From contig RPFO01000598.1 of the NCBI GenBank assembly GCA_009746045.1, positions 1-27,081 of the forward strand: DNA of 27,081 bases, written 5' to 3'. Position 1 is the stretch's first letter; each line of letters begins with the position of its first letter. A model generated the notes under the pieces. That model made no database searches and was not told the DNA's origin. It saw nothing but the letters and a program-made list of their open reading frames with translations. Positions 1 through 8,440 of this stretch are shown here, piece after piece. A program made the position numbers and the translations under genes. The stretch comes from Mesostigma viride (taxonomy: Eukaryota; Streptophyta; Mesostigmatophyceae; Mesostigmatales; Mesostigmataceae).

Positions 1-211
1 TTTGTCTGTAATATGGAGGCAGATTGGTGCGCAAGGATAGATGGCAAGTAGTGATGAAGGAGACCACCCCAAGCCTGTGGGGGCTCCGCGTGTGACCAAG
101 TATGGCATTCATAGCGATTCGGGCCGCGGTGCCACACCCCTGTAACTAGGACCTAGATAGCTTATACCATCCATTCCATCCCATGTTCCCCTCCCACTGA
201 GGACTTATGCT

Positions 212-230
212 CACGTGACGCAGTCACGTG
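212..230. repeat. Short perfect hairpin (8-bp arms)
   Basis: CACGTGAC at 212-219 and GTCACGTG at 223-230 are perfect reverse complements separated by GCA. The hairpin lies just left of a TTAA tandem repeat and mirrors a longer hairpin on its other side. Confidence 0.85.
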
Positions 231-233
231 TCT

Positions 234-255
234 ATTAATTAATTAATTAATTAAT
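234..255. repeat. TTAA simple tandem repeat
   Basis: About five and a half copies of the 4-bp unit TTAA. The repeat is flanked by perfect hairpins at 212-230 and 264-291. Confidence 0.9.
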
Positions 256-263
256 CCGTGCTT

Positions 264-291
264 GAAAATGTCCTCATTTGAGGACATTTTC
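264..291. repeat. 12-bp-arm perfect palindrome
   Basis: GAAAATGTCCTC at 264-275 and GAGGACATTTTC at 280-291 pair perfectly around an ATTT loop. Pairing ends sharply on both sides. It could be a cruciform-forming site or a small fold-back element; no function is visible. Confidence 0.9.
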
Positions 292-326
292 TTGGTGATT
301 AGACAATATGTGGTACTGCCCTTGTT

Positions 327-370
327 TACCGCCGGTACTGTCAAGTGCACCGAGTATACCGCCGGTACTG
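327..370. repeat. 14-bp direct repeat, 30-bp spacing
   Basis: TACCGCCGGTACTG occurs at 327-340 and again at 357-370. Related GCCGGT words follow nearby. Function unknown. Confidence 0.75.
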
Positions 371-1000
371 CCCCAGTACCCCAACTGTGGCTGATTCTGA
401 CCTCCGCCGGTCCAACCAGATTTTTCCCGCGTCTGGCGCGTGAGTACCAAATTAGCAGGAGGTTGTTTGATTGCATGACAACCCAACAAGACACTTCATA
501 ATAATGCCAAGAGGGCCAGAAGGAGGTGCAAGCGGCCAAGAACTGCAGCATTGAGAGTGCCCAGGGCTGATAAGCAGGGGCCACTCTGAAAATTGTTCAT
601 GGCTTTGAGTGATTCCTGCCGGCTTTACGATGTCGGCTTACGTTGCAGCCGGGTGAGTGCAAATGCGTCGAATTACGCGGCACGAATCGCGTTTCTTCCC
701 GGATCGCTTAATGAATGGGGTTTCTTTTGCATGGATGGCCAGGTGTTTGCCCAGAGCTGCATGGATGGCATTCCGCCGCGACTGCTGATGAAAGACAGCC
801 ATGCATCCTCTCCTGTCACTCTTTTTGCCATGTGTGCAGTGGGAAGAAGAGGAAAGTTTACCAGGCACCCAAGAATGCACAGGCACCTGTGCCAAGTGCC
901 CTGGCTGCTAAGATGGGTGAGTTTTGCATGATCCGTTCTTTGCCGCGCTCGCGGCCCACCCTGCATACAAAAGCTGCCTGTGAGCAGTCCAGTGACCCCC

Positions 1001-1256
1001 ATGTTTGCCCTCCCTCAAAAGCTTGCTCACAATTTGACAGCCACCCCTGTGTGCTGGTGTGAATAATCGCGTCGTCCGCCGCGCTTGCGGCTTTTCATTG
1101 CTAGCTGAAGAGAGTAGTGCCCCCCACCATGTTTGCCCTGCCTCAGAAGCTTGCTCACAATTTGACAGCCCCCCCTGTGTGCTGGTGTGAATAATCGCGT
1201 CGTCTGCCGCGCTTGCGGCTTCTCATTGCTTGCTGAAGGGGCAGCACCCCAGTGTC
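1001..1256. repeat. 128-bp tandem duplication
   Basis: Two direct copies start at 1001 and 1129. Both contain ATGTTTGCCCT, CTCACAATTTGACAGCC, a GTGTGCTGGTGTGAATAATCG-like core and a GCGCTTGCGGCTT segment. The copies differ at scattered positions, so the duplication is not brand new. It lies just upstream of the SET gene and could be part of its upstream region. Confidence 0.85.
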
Positions 1257-1360
1257 CTGGTGTGCTGCATGCCACGGGTGTTCGGTCACACAGTGTGGAA
1301 TTTTTACGAGATTTCTGCTTTCTTCACCCCTTGTTGGGCGTTCCATCCTGTCACCCACAG

Positions 1361-2139
1361 TGCCCTACGCGCACTACGCCGCCCGAGACGAGTGGTTTCA
1401 AAGAATCGTGAAGGTGGAGGGGCGACTCAGGACGCCCATGGAGCAGTTTTTGTACTCCACCAAGGCGGTGGCAGACCTCACCACCCCCCTCGGCCTGGAC
1501 TTCATCTGGACCCGCCACCCCGACCTTTTCCTGGATTTTGAAGTGTTCGATTTGCCAGAAGACCACCCCGCGTTCGTGGTGGGCGAGAAGGGTCCGGAAC
1601 TCGGGGTGCGGACTCTGCAGGACATCAAGGGGGAGGGGTAGGTCGATGTCTTTGTCCTTTGCAAGGTGCTGTCCTCTGTCATTCGCCTGTCATAATAGTG
1701 TCCGCACGCGACTCGGGGCTGATGATCCATCCCGTCCGTACCGCGCGTCCTCGCGTGCAGGGTCACCCTGGGGTACTTTGCTGGCGTCATCACGTTTTAC
1801 CCCAAGAACGGCAAAGGTCGGCTGGTGGGCTTCCCCGAGGACAGCGATTTCCTTTTCTTCTCTCACGAGACTCCTTCGTACGCGGTGTACATCGACGCGT
1901 CCGTCGTGCGCAACTGGACGTACTACGTCAACACCGCCGAGGGTAACACCAAGCAGACGGCGAACTGCGAGTTCACCCGCGAGCCCTGGATGGGGGCGGG
2001 CGAAGTGCGCCTCGTCACCACTCGACAGGTCGCGGCGGGCGAGGAGCTGCTCGTGGCCACCTATGGCCCTGGGCACCCGGTCGAGCCCTACAAGAACAAC
2101 CCGGTCCTCCGTTGGGAGGTGGTGTCAGAGAGCGATTAA
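1361..2139 (+). CDS. SET-domain (histone lysine) methyltransferase, two exons
   Basis: The product is a SET-domain protein, expected to transfer methyl groups from S-adenosylmethionine to protein lysines. Coding runs 1361-1637, then 1761-2139 after a 123-bp intron that restores one frame. Before the intron the N-terminal SET strand reads ELGVRTLQDIKGEG, and after it TLGYFAGVITFYPKNGKGRL. Near the end come the N...NCEF segment (NTAEGNTKQTANCEF) and VAAGEELLVATYG, matching the usual N-H/N-C and GEEL..YG SET motifs. The 5' end is unsure: the frame opens further upstream to 1252, but TCACCCACAG at 1351-1360 resembles a splice acceptor, so an earlier exon is possible. Small SET proteins occur in algal giant viruses (vSET), but a host origin cannot be excluded. 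The SET call is firm; the exon structure is inferred. Confidence 0.75.
1638..1760 (+). other. Spliceosomal-type intron in the SET gene
   Basis: The donor is GTAGGT at 1638 and the acceptor CGCGTGCAG ends at 1760. Removing these 123 bases joins the two halves of the SET domain at phase 2 and eliminates in-frame stops. The unspliced frame stops at 1639-1641. An alternative is a non-intronic insertion, but the GT...AG borders and exact frame restoration favour an intron. Confidence 0.7.
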
Positions 2140-2163
2140 ATCTGTTATGTTATGTAAACCATC

Positions 2164-2237
2164 GTGCTGGTAGGCCAGTTGGTCAGGGCGTCAACCTTAT
2201 GAGTCGAAGGTCGCGGAATCGAGACCCGCCCAGCACA
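2164..2237 (+). tRNA. tRNA-Ile(UAU)-like gene, degenerate
   Basis: The acceptor stem is a perfect 7-bp pair, GTGCTGG at 2164-2170 with CCAGCAC at 2230-2236, followed by discriminator A. The D arm contains AGTTGGTCAGG. The anticodon loop reads CTTATGA, giving anticodon TAT (Ile, AUA codons). The layout matches eukaryotic tRNA-Ile. The D, anticodon and T stems each have one mismatch, and the T loop is ATCGAGA instead of TTCGANN, weakening the B box. There is no intron, although cellular tRNA-Ile(UAU) often has one. It sits between two virus-like genes, as tRNAs do in several algal giant viruses. It may be a pseudo-tRNA. Confidence 0.6.
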
Positions 2238-2279
2238 CTTACAAATAAAAATGCGTGCAAAATGTTATATGTGCCCGTT

Positions 2280-2788
2280 ATGAAGAAACGATCAGGCAGG
2301 TGCACGGCCAGGACGACACGCGGCCCTCGGTGCCGATTTAAGCCCTTGTTCGGCTCTCTGTGTGGCGTGCATGCCCGCGCGGTAAACGCAAAGAGGCACC
2401 CCATGCGCGCGATCCGAGAAGAAGATCCTCCCATCCATTTCCCCCCCGATGGCACTATGATGACAGGTACGAAGAGATGATGGCGGCCGAACGCGTCACG
2501 GAACAGATCAACAGCGGATCCGATACCTCAGCATGGAACGACAACGACGCTCGTGAGCTGGCCCGTCAAGCGCCAGAGCTGAAACGTCTCATCACTGCCG
2601 ACGAAGAAAGGGCGGACGAAGAAAGACGACGGAACCAGGCGAACAGAGACCGACTGCTACAACAGCGGCCGGACTTGGAGCACCAGATCGAGTCGTGGTT
2701 CTTGCACAACGATTTCGAGATCAGGAAGAAATACAACGATAAACACAAGCGGGTGCTCCTCCGCGAAGGATTCCCCGCCCCCAGGTAG
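2280..2788 (+). pseudogene. Small Cys-motif protein with coiled-coil tail, frameshifted
   Basis: The N-terminal part, from ATG 2280, reads GRCTARTTRGPRC, then SLCGVHA. This C-x(n)-C...C-G-x-H pattern is the short zinc-binding-like motif common in giant-virus proteins. The rest, ending at 2788, lies in another frame: a charged helical segment (KRLITADEERADEERRRNQ) and a C-terminal IESWFLHNDFEIRKKYNDKH stretch. The two frames join naturally at a run of seven C at 2441-2447, as if one C were lost. An in-frame ATG also exists at 2262. The function is unknown. The alternative of two overlapping genes is less likely because the second half lacks its own good start. Confidence 0.55.
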
Positions 2789-2920
2789 ACCTCATCCACG
2801 ACGTGGTGGGCGCTGGTGTGTCAAGCGGGCATGCAGTGCGCGGTCTGAGGCTAGATTGTGACAAAAAGCGGCAAGAGGTGCAAAAACCGTGACCAAGGGG
2901 GAGGCTGTCATCTGCACATC

Positions 2921-2958
2921 GGGAGAGTAATCATTGTAAGGCCCCTTTCTACTCTCCC
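2921..2958. repeat. 9-bp-arm inverted repeat
   Basis: GGGAGAGTA at 2921-2929 and TACTCTCCC at 2950-2958 are perfect reverse complements around a 20-base loop that contains TGTAA. The position after the preceding gene suggests a 3'-end or transcript-termination structure; this is inference. Confidence 0.6.
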
Positions 2959-2997
2959 TAGAGGGAATTTAGCTTATTGGTACCCCTATTTGTAATG

Positions 2998-3036
2998 AAT
3001 AAAACGATTTGCATGCAATCAACCATGTGTTTTATT
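2998..3036. terminator. Bidirectional AATAAA-type 3'-end signal
   Basis: AATAAAAC at 2998-3005 and GTTTTATT at 3029-3036 form inverted arms, so an AATAAA hexamer is present on both strands. TGTAA, the green-algal polyadenylation word, occurs at about 2937 and 2991. The element lies between two plus-strand genes and probably ends the upstream one. Confidence 0.45.
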
Positions 3037-3120
3037 ATTAACAATAGTTTTTATTAACAATGGTTTTAGTTGCTATATTTTGTCTATCGTACGTACGAGC
3101 AGCGACGCCGCGTTAACCCG

Positions 3121-4067
3121 ATGAAAACTGACAGGTTGCCCAAACCTCCCCCATTTCCCATCGTGACTGAGCATGTAAATCCGGGCCTAGAAGACCTTAA
3201 GATGAGATCTTTGGGACTCGATCTCGCTACCGCACTCATCCAAGAGCCCACCGCGCACTGGCCCGCTGTGACGCGCGCCCTCGGCTTCCAGGGGCCGTTC
3301 GAGGAAGACGATTACGTCAACGGCAAGCTCAGGGGAACTCGCGGATCTCGGGGGATTAGTTATCTCACAGAGAGTCATATCGCATGGAGGCCCGCGTGCG
3401 GCAGTACAACGTGCACATGAGATACGTGGCCGGTCTGGCGGGGGTCAAGCGCTACCCCCCTGTCCCCCCATCCGTCGCCAAGGAGCGGTGGACGGGCGCC
3501 TGCCACCGCTGCGGTCAGGCGGTGACCGCGTCCCGCGCCGTGTTCAGCACCCCGGGCGTGTGGTCGTGCCCCTCGTGCGCCGTGACCCTGCTGGACGGTG
3601 CTCGCGACCTGCTGTCCCGCACTCGCGAGCGAGCCGAGCTGTGCGGTCTGTGGGCGGCGCGCGCGCCCTCGGACAGGCCGAGGGTCGGGAAGGGGAGCGC
3701 ACCGGTGCGCATCCCCAAGCCGCGCGGGGTGAACAGCCGCATGTGGGAGTACGTGAAGTCCCGCGCTGTGTCCGCGAACGCCCGCATGAAGCGGGACGGC
3801 GTGCGGCCCTGCTTCGACTCTCACGAGGTTGCCCAGATCTACGCCTGGTTCGTGGCCTCGCCGGAGTGCGCGGTGTGCGGCACGCCCTTCGCCATGGGGT
3901 TCGGGCCCAAGGAGGACGAGCTGTCCCTGGACAAGGCCGACCCGCTGGACCGCGCGTACTGCGGCAACACGCGCCTGCTCTGTCACGGCTGCAACAACGC
4001 CAAGCGGTTCGAGGACACCATGAGGCTGTACGCGCGCCTGATGGAGGCCAACCGGTGCCCCGTCTAG
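3121..4067 (+). pseudogene. HNH / endonuclease VII-like nuclease with zinc ribbon, frameshifted near the start
   Basis: The main frame from 3384 gives 227 residues. A zinc ribbon (CHRCG at 40-44, CPSC at 62-65) precedes a C-terminal nuclease-like domain: CAVC at 162-165, LDKADP at 182-187, Asn195 and CHGCNNAKR at 200-208. This C-x2-C...LDK.D....N....C-x2-CN..K pattern is the treble-clef fold of phage endonuclease VII and giant-virus HNH proteins, which cut DNA. An N-terminal segment in another frame (start 3121, or 3070) runs to about 3380. It reads into the main frame smoothly (ISYLTESH, then MEARVRQYNVHMRY), so one gene with a single-base loss is likely. Alternatively, 3384 is the true start of an intact gene. 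Confidence 0.7.
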
Positions 4068-4112
4068 TCTAGTATCATCCAATCAATTATCTCGCTTGCT
4101 TAGTATAACACG

Positions 4113-4649
4113 ATGTCGTTCGCGCGATTGCTGAAGACCGTTAGCTCTGGACTGATGCCGCGGGACCGCGAGACCGCGCCCGACCTGGCTACGTTGACGA
4201 ACAGCGAGGTGAAGCCCTTCTCCTTTTACGGGCTGGTGTTCAAAGAGTGCAAGGTGTGCCAGGTGTGCGACGGGGACACGGTTAAAATAATCACGCTGAA
4301 CCCCTGGACACGCCAGCCCATGAAGGTGACCGTCCGGCTGCTGGGTATCGACACGGAAGAGCTGAAGCCGTTCCGCTACGTCCCGCAGAGGGACGCTATC
4401 ATACAACGCGCGAGACTGGCCAGAAAGAGACTGCTCCAGCTGACCACCAACGTCTCGTGGGACGACCACGACGAGGGGATGAGCCAGGCGGACATACAGG
4501 AGAGAGTGGACAAAAACACGAAGATCCTGGAGCTGCGCTGTCACTCCAACGACGCGTTCGGTCGCGTGCTGGGCTGGTTGGTGGACAAGGACACCAACCT
4601 GTGCATCAACGAGGTCATGCGAGCCGAGGGACACTGCAAGGCCCTCTAG
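4113..4649 (+). CDS. Staphylococcal nuclease (SNase)-like protein
   Basis: This intact 178-residue frame has the complete micrococcal-nuclease signature. CDGDTVKI places Asp53 and Asp55; VRLLGIDTEE supplies Arg75, Asp80, Thr81 and Glu83; FGRVLGWL supplies Arg151. These match Asp21, Arg35, Asp40, Thr41, Glu43 and Arg87 of the S. aureus enzyme, so calcium-dependent hydrolysis of DNA and RNA is expected. The C-terminal NEVMRAEGHCKAL matches the family's closing helix. No signal peptide is seen, which fits a cytoplasmic or virion role. SNase genes of this size are common in algal giant viruses. It is one of the few genes in this block without a frameshift. The start at 4113 follows a short spacer after the HNH gene on the same strand. 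Confidence 0.9.
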   Translation: MSFARLLKTVSSGLMPRDRETAPDLATLTNSEVKPFSFYGLVFKECKVCQVCDGDTVKIITLNPWTRQPMKVTVRLLGIDTEELKPFRYVPQRDAIIQRARLARKRLLQLTTNVSWDDHDEGMSQADIQERVDKNTKILELRCHSNDAFGRVLGWLVDKDTNLCINEVMRAEGHCKAL

Positions 4650-4702
4650 CTATACCAACAGCGCGGTAAAAGTATCTGTTGTTGGTAGTACCAGTACCGT
4701 CC

Positions 4703-5140
4703 ATGAGTACCAGACAACGCAGGGGCGGACACGGGGGCGCAAAAATGTGCATCGTGACAGCCGACAACAAAATGATCAAATGCTTTCCCGCACCACCCCG
4801 AATGCCGCAAGGGCAACGGTACCGCTCCACCACCATGGGCGTGGATGCCATCCCGGAGGACAGAGAGGTGCGCTACTACACGCGCGCACCCACGCGAAGT
4901 GCGCCCCTCGCGGGGGCGCCAAGTCCACCATCACGGACGTCCGCGTCCTCTTCCAAGAAGTCGTCTCTGCGAACATCCCCTTCCTATTCCGCGTCGTCAT
5001 CATCGTATTCGACACCTTCATCACCCGACTCAGAACTGCCGTCCAAGGCGCCGACACGCCCCGCTACACCTAGCGGGTTACGGGACGCAGTCAGGAGCTT
5101 TTGGGAAACGAGACAAGCTCGCCATCGGGACGTAAAGTAA
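4703..5140 (+). CDS. Ser/Pro-rich protein of unknown function
   Basis: The predicted protein is about 145 residues. I prefer the ATG at 4703 (MSTRQRRGGHGG) because the upstream ATG at 4679 adds only a hydrophobic stub. The N-terminus is basic and Gly-rich, followed by a short ordered-looking stretch (AKMCIVTADNKMIKCFPAPP). A long low-complexity Ser/Pro/Thr tail then fills residues 75-130, and the end is charged (RDAVRSFWETRQARHRDVK). No family is recognised. It lies close downstream of the SNase gene on the same strand. The disordered tail would suit a virion or nucleic-acid-associated protein, but that is only a guess. Confidence 0.5.
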   Translation: MSTRQRRGGHGGAKMCIVTADNKMIKCFPAPPRMPQGQRYRSTTMGVDAIPEDREVRYYTRAPTRSAPLAGAPSPPSRTSASSSKKSSLRTSPSYSASSSSYSTPSSPDSELPSKAPTRPATPSGLRDAVRSFWETRQARHRDVK

Positions 5141-5473
5141 GAACTAAACAAGTTGAATGCATCAGGCCCCATCATCGAGTGGTTCACCCCTAAAGCGTCC
5201 ACCCCTCACAATTATGGCATACGATCCCTGCCTGCCAGTCCCGGAGACAGTGTCAGGGGATTCAGGTTTGGCACAAACGACAAACCGGAAGCCCTCACTG
5301 TTACCCGACCTCTCATTGATTTCGACCCCTCTCATGGACCCCCCACCATGGTGGATGACTTAAGGAGAACCGTGAGACCCCCTCGGGGGGAGATCCCCCC
5401 GGGTGATGCGGTTGACTTAGCACTGGGAGCCATGCCCGGCGAGGATTTGGGGGCAAACTCGGAATGGGGCAGC

Positions 5474-5668
5474 AGTAAAGCCCCGTCCCGCGCCGGTAGT
5501 GTGTGGTCGTCACGGCGCCCGACCCCCACAGCAGTAAGCCCCGTCCTGCGCCGGTAGTGTGTCGTCGTCACGGCGCCCGACCCCCACAGCAGTAAAGCCC
5601 CGTCCCGCGCCGGTAGTGTGTCGTCGTCACAGCGCCCGACCCCCCACAGCAGTAAAGCCCCGTCCCGC
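5474..5668 (+). repeat. 60-bp coding tandem repeat, 3.3 copies
   Basis: Copies start at 5474 (59 bp), 5533 (58 bp), 5591 (60 bp) and 5651 (partial). The in-frame version encodes 20 residues, SSKAPSRAGSVSSSQRPTPH. Copy 1 has one C fewer in the CCCCCC run. Copy 2 has one C fewer there and one A fewer in AGTAAAG. Confidence 0.9.
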
Positions 5669-5674
5669 AACGGT

Positions 5675-5752
5675 GACGGGGATGAAGATATGCTCAATGA
5701 AGCCGCGGAAGTTGACGGGGATGAAGATATGCTCAATGAAGCCGCGGAAGTT
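5675..5752 (+). repeat. 39-bp in-frame tandem duplication
   Basis: The 39-bp unit starting GACGGGGATGAAGATATG occurs twice, at 5675 and 5714, with essentially no differences. It encodes DGDEDMLNEAAEV twice. The near identity implies a recent duplication. Confidence 0.9.
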
Positions 5753-6251
5753 GCAAGTCACATTCGACGTCGCCAGCTCTTCAACGAGTTAAAACAAAAC
5801 GCGCCTTATGTTGCCGCGGGCGCGTTAGTGGGAGCTATGCGCCCTATTAATTATGATGAAAACCCAGAATTTGGCGAAGATACGGGCAGCGCGTCTTTAC
5901 CGCCTTCATCCCGTTCCAGTAGCGTGATAGGTTGGGCGGATGGCGAAGAAAGTAATTACTTTACGGGTGAAAAAACGCAAGACATAGAAAACAATCTTGG
6001 GTACACATTAGAGGAATTAAGGCAACAAATAGCCAGCGAACATGGTTGGGATGTCAATAATATGCCTGCTGACTGGGAATTAATGGTAGATGGTCTACAT
6101 CAGATCTTGAGAGAAAGAGATAACCCAGACGCCTTTAAAAGCGTCGGTCAGCACCTAGTGCGCCGTAGTAACCAGCGCCGCGATCCAAAGAGCCGCCTAT
6201 AAAAAATCACACCGACACGACGCTGCAGACAAAAATCCGATCCGGGCAAAT

Positions 6252-7655
6252 CTACTCGAGGGTGGCCAGGTCGACGAGGGTCAGCACCCCGTCGGGGATA
6301 GTGGGGTGCCCGCTGATCCGCGCGCCACCGCCCAGCGGCTCGGTGACGGTCACGTAGAGGCGCGCCATCTCCAGGGACCACCGGGGCGGTCGCACGCCAG
6401 CACCAGCCTGGTCCACTTGCGCGCGAAGATCTGGGTCACCGGAACTCCACCATGTCGTGCACGTACCCCGGGAGCCCCCGGACAGTGTGCGGGCAGCACC
6501 TGGACACCCTGGCGAACTCGGCCGCGATCTCGACCATGAGCTGCTTGGTCAGCGTCAGGGAGGCGGTCCCGAGGCCGAGCGCCTTGATCGTCCGCACCCC
6601 CGTGGTGACCCGCTCGTAAACCTTGTCGATGATCTCCTTCTCCTGGCTGAGTTTGTCGTACCCGTCCGCCTTCCACCCCAGCTGCATCTCCATCACCGCC
6701 GAGTCCCGCATCTCGTCCCGCAACTTCGCGTCCGTCTCCTCCAGCTTCTCCGTCAGCCTCGCGATTTCGTCGCGACTCTCGTCAAGCCGCCCCTTGACGG
6801 CGACCAGCTCGCTGGCCAGCTGCCCGGCGTGCTTCTGAACCTCCCTCTCGGTGATGTCGTTCAGGGCCTTCTCGATGTCCGCCACCTTCTGGGCGGTCTC
6901 TCTCTCGGCCTGCTCCCGGAACCTCTGCAGCTCCTTGGTGGCGACCTCTCCCGCCCGCTGCAGCTCCAGGAGGCGCCTCTCCTCCTCCTCCTGCAGCTCC
7001 TGCTGCAGGGCTCGACCATATCGCAACTCTCCTTCAGCTCCAGCCGCAGTACGGCGTTCTCCTCCGTCAGCTTGGATATCTCCTCCACGCGGTCGGAGAT
7101 TTCGCTCACAAGCTCGTGGTTCTCCTTCACCATCTCGAGGTGCGCGCGGTTCATGGCGACCGCGCTCGCGTTGTCCTGGGCCTGCTGCTGCTTGTACACG
7201 TCGATCTGGCGCCCGAAGTCCAGTTGCTGCTCCTTCAGCTCCTTTTCTTTCTCCTTCAGCTCCTCCTTGAGCCGGTCCGCGACTTCGTTGCGCTCGAACA
7301 CTGGGGTGTGAGCCCTCACCCGGCTGGCCTGCTCCAGCTCCCGAGGCCCTGGTCGGGAAGCTCCCATCCGTTGTTGTGAAGTACTTGACTAGCAGGGGGA
7401 GCTCACTCGCCAGCTCGGGGTTGTTAAGGCACACGTGGTACGCCAGAATTGGGTGTAGCGAGTGGCCGCCCCGCCCGGCCTTCCACGATGGGTTTCTCAG
7501 ACCGCGTTCCTGGAGCGCGGCATCCAGCGCCTCCCGGATTTCCTTATGCCCGGATAGTCCGTGAGGGCGTGGATGCATTTGTCGAGCCCCTTCCACCTTT
7601 CCATGGGGATGTATGCGTTGGGGTCGTTGATGTTTAACTGCTGCCGGTTCTGCAT
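6252..7655 (-). pseudogene. Long coiled-coil virus-like protein, about five frameshifts
   Basis: Read on the minus strand from ATG 7655 (MQNRQQLNINDPNAYIPMERW), the product begins with a globular N-terminal region (KEIREALDAALQERGLRNPSW, LHPILAYHVCLNNPELASELP, LLVKYFTTTDGS). A long Glu/Lys/Arg-rich coiled coil follows (VADRLKEELKEKEKELKEQQ, ISKLTEENAVLRLELKESC, LQQELQEEEERRLLELQRAGE), then a C-terminal domain ending ISGHPTIPDGVLTLVDLATLE at 6252. The frame changes near 7550, 7350, 7025, 6432 and 6385; at each point two frames continue one plausible protein. I do not recognise the N-terminal domain. Coiled coils with a small N-terminal domain are common in giant viruses. The gene points away from the minisatellite that abuts its 5' end. 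Confidence 0.6.
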
Positions 7656-7734
7656 GTGCACAGGATAATAAGCGCAGTCAGGTAAAGCAGCAAAGGGAAA
7701 ATTGAAGTGAGCTGAAACGAAAGGGCCCAAGACA

Positions 7735-8440
7735 GTGGATCCAGCAGTCCTGCATTGTACAAAAAGCCTGTGAATGCCTGCACAGTTTCGGACAGGCGGC
7801 GGCAAACGGATGAAGCAGCCAGGAAAATATAAGGGGTGCTGAAAGGGTTCAAGAAAGTGGATCCAACAGTCCTGCATTGTACAAAAAGCCTTGAATGCCT
7901 GCACAGTTTCGGACAGGCGGCGGCAAACGGATGAAGCAGCCAGGAAAATATAAGGGGTGCTGAAAGGGTTCAAGAAAGTGGATCCACAGTCCTGCATTGT
8001 ACAAAAAGCCTTTGAATGCCTGCACAGTTTCGGACAGGCGGCGGCAAACGGATGAAGCAGCCAGGAAAATATAAGGGGTGCTGAAAGGGTTCAAGAAAGT
8101 GGATCCACCAGTCCTGCATTGTACAAAAAGCCTTTGAATGCCTGCACAGTTTCGGACAGGCGGCGGCAAACGGATGAAGCAGCCAGGAAAATATAAGGGG
8201 TGCTGAAAGGGTTCAAGAAAGTGGATCCACCAGTCCTGCATTGTACAAAAAGCCTTTGAATGCCTGCACAGTTTCGGACAACCGGCGGCAAACGGATAAA
8301 GCAGCCAGGAAAATCTAGGGTAATGAAAGCTTTAAGGGCCCAAGAAAGTGCTACCAACCCTCCTGCATTGTACAAAAACTTCTGAATGCTTGCACATGCC
8401 GGATAAGCGGCGGCAAACGGAATGTGAAGCAACCAAAAAC
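7735..8440. repeat. 121-bp minisatellite, five copies plus a diverged sixth
   Basis: Units begin at about 7735, 7857, 7978, 8099, 8221 and 8348, a period of 121-122 bp (127 for the last full step). Each has CAGTCCTGCATTGTACAAAA, a CCTGCACAGTTTCGGACAGG segment and GGATGAAGCAGCCAGGAAAA. Copies 2-5 are nearly identical; the sixth has drifted. Open frames across it on the minus strand simply translate the repeat. Confidence 0.9.

Larger units (their letters stand above)
1..1000. other. Non-coding left flank
   Basis: I see no supportable gene here. Open frames on both strands overlap each other, are low in complexity and carry no recognisable motif. The stretch holds the palindromes, TTAA repeat and 30-bp direct repeat listed separately. 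It may be host sequence or the edge of the virus-like insertion. Confidence 0.6.
5153..6202 (+). pseudogene. Repeat-containing acidic protein, broken inside its repeats
   Basis: Two segments in the same frame, 5153-5557 and about 5590-6202, belong to one gene of unknown function. The first starts MNASGPIIEWFTPKAS and ends in a Ser/Pro-rich repeat. The second has two 13-residue DGDEDMLNEAAEV repeats, then HIRRRQLFNELKQNAPYVAAGA, an acidic middle and a helical end (LGYTLEELRQQIASEHGWD). The stop at 5555-5557 lies inside the repeat block, where copies of 59 and 58 bp shift the frame. The next copy is 60 bp and in frame, so the losses total three bases and the frame recovers. The second half is also less GC-rich than its neighbours. 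Confidence 0.5.

Noticed and set aside
1538-2173. Plus-strand frame of 211 residues, Arg/Ser/Thr-rich
   Set aside because: It is the alternate frame of the SET gene; the spliced SET frame has clear motifs and this one does not.
2164-2237. tRNA-Met assignment for the tRNA-like gene
   Set aside because: The seven-base loop CTTATGA places TAT, not CAT, at the anticodon positions.
3375-4082. Minus-strand frame of 235 residues
   Set aside because: Antisense of the HNH gene, whose zinc-binding and LDKADP motifs on the plus strand are specific.
6457-7311. Long plus-strand frame of 284 residues
   Set aside because: Leu/Ser-rich antisense shadow of the coiled-coil gene; no domain and typical mirror composition.
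7735-8440. CRISPR-like array
   Set aside because: The entire 121-bp unit repeats without unique spacers, and the context is eukaryotic; it is a minisatellite.
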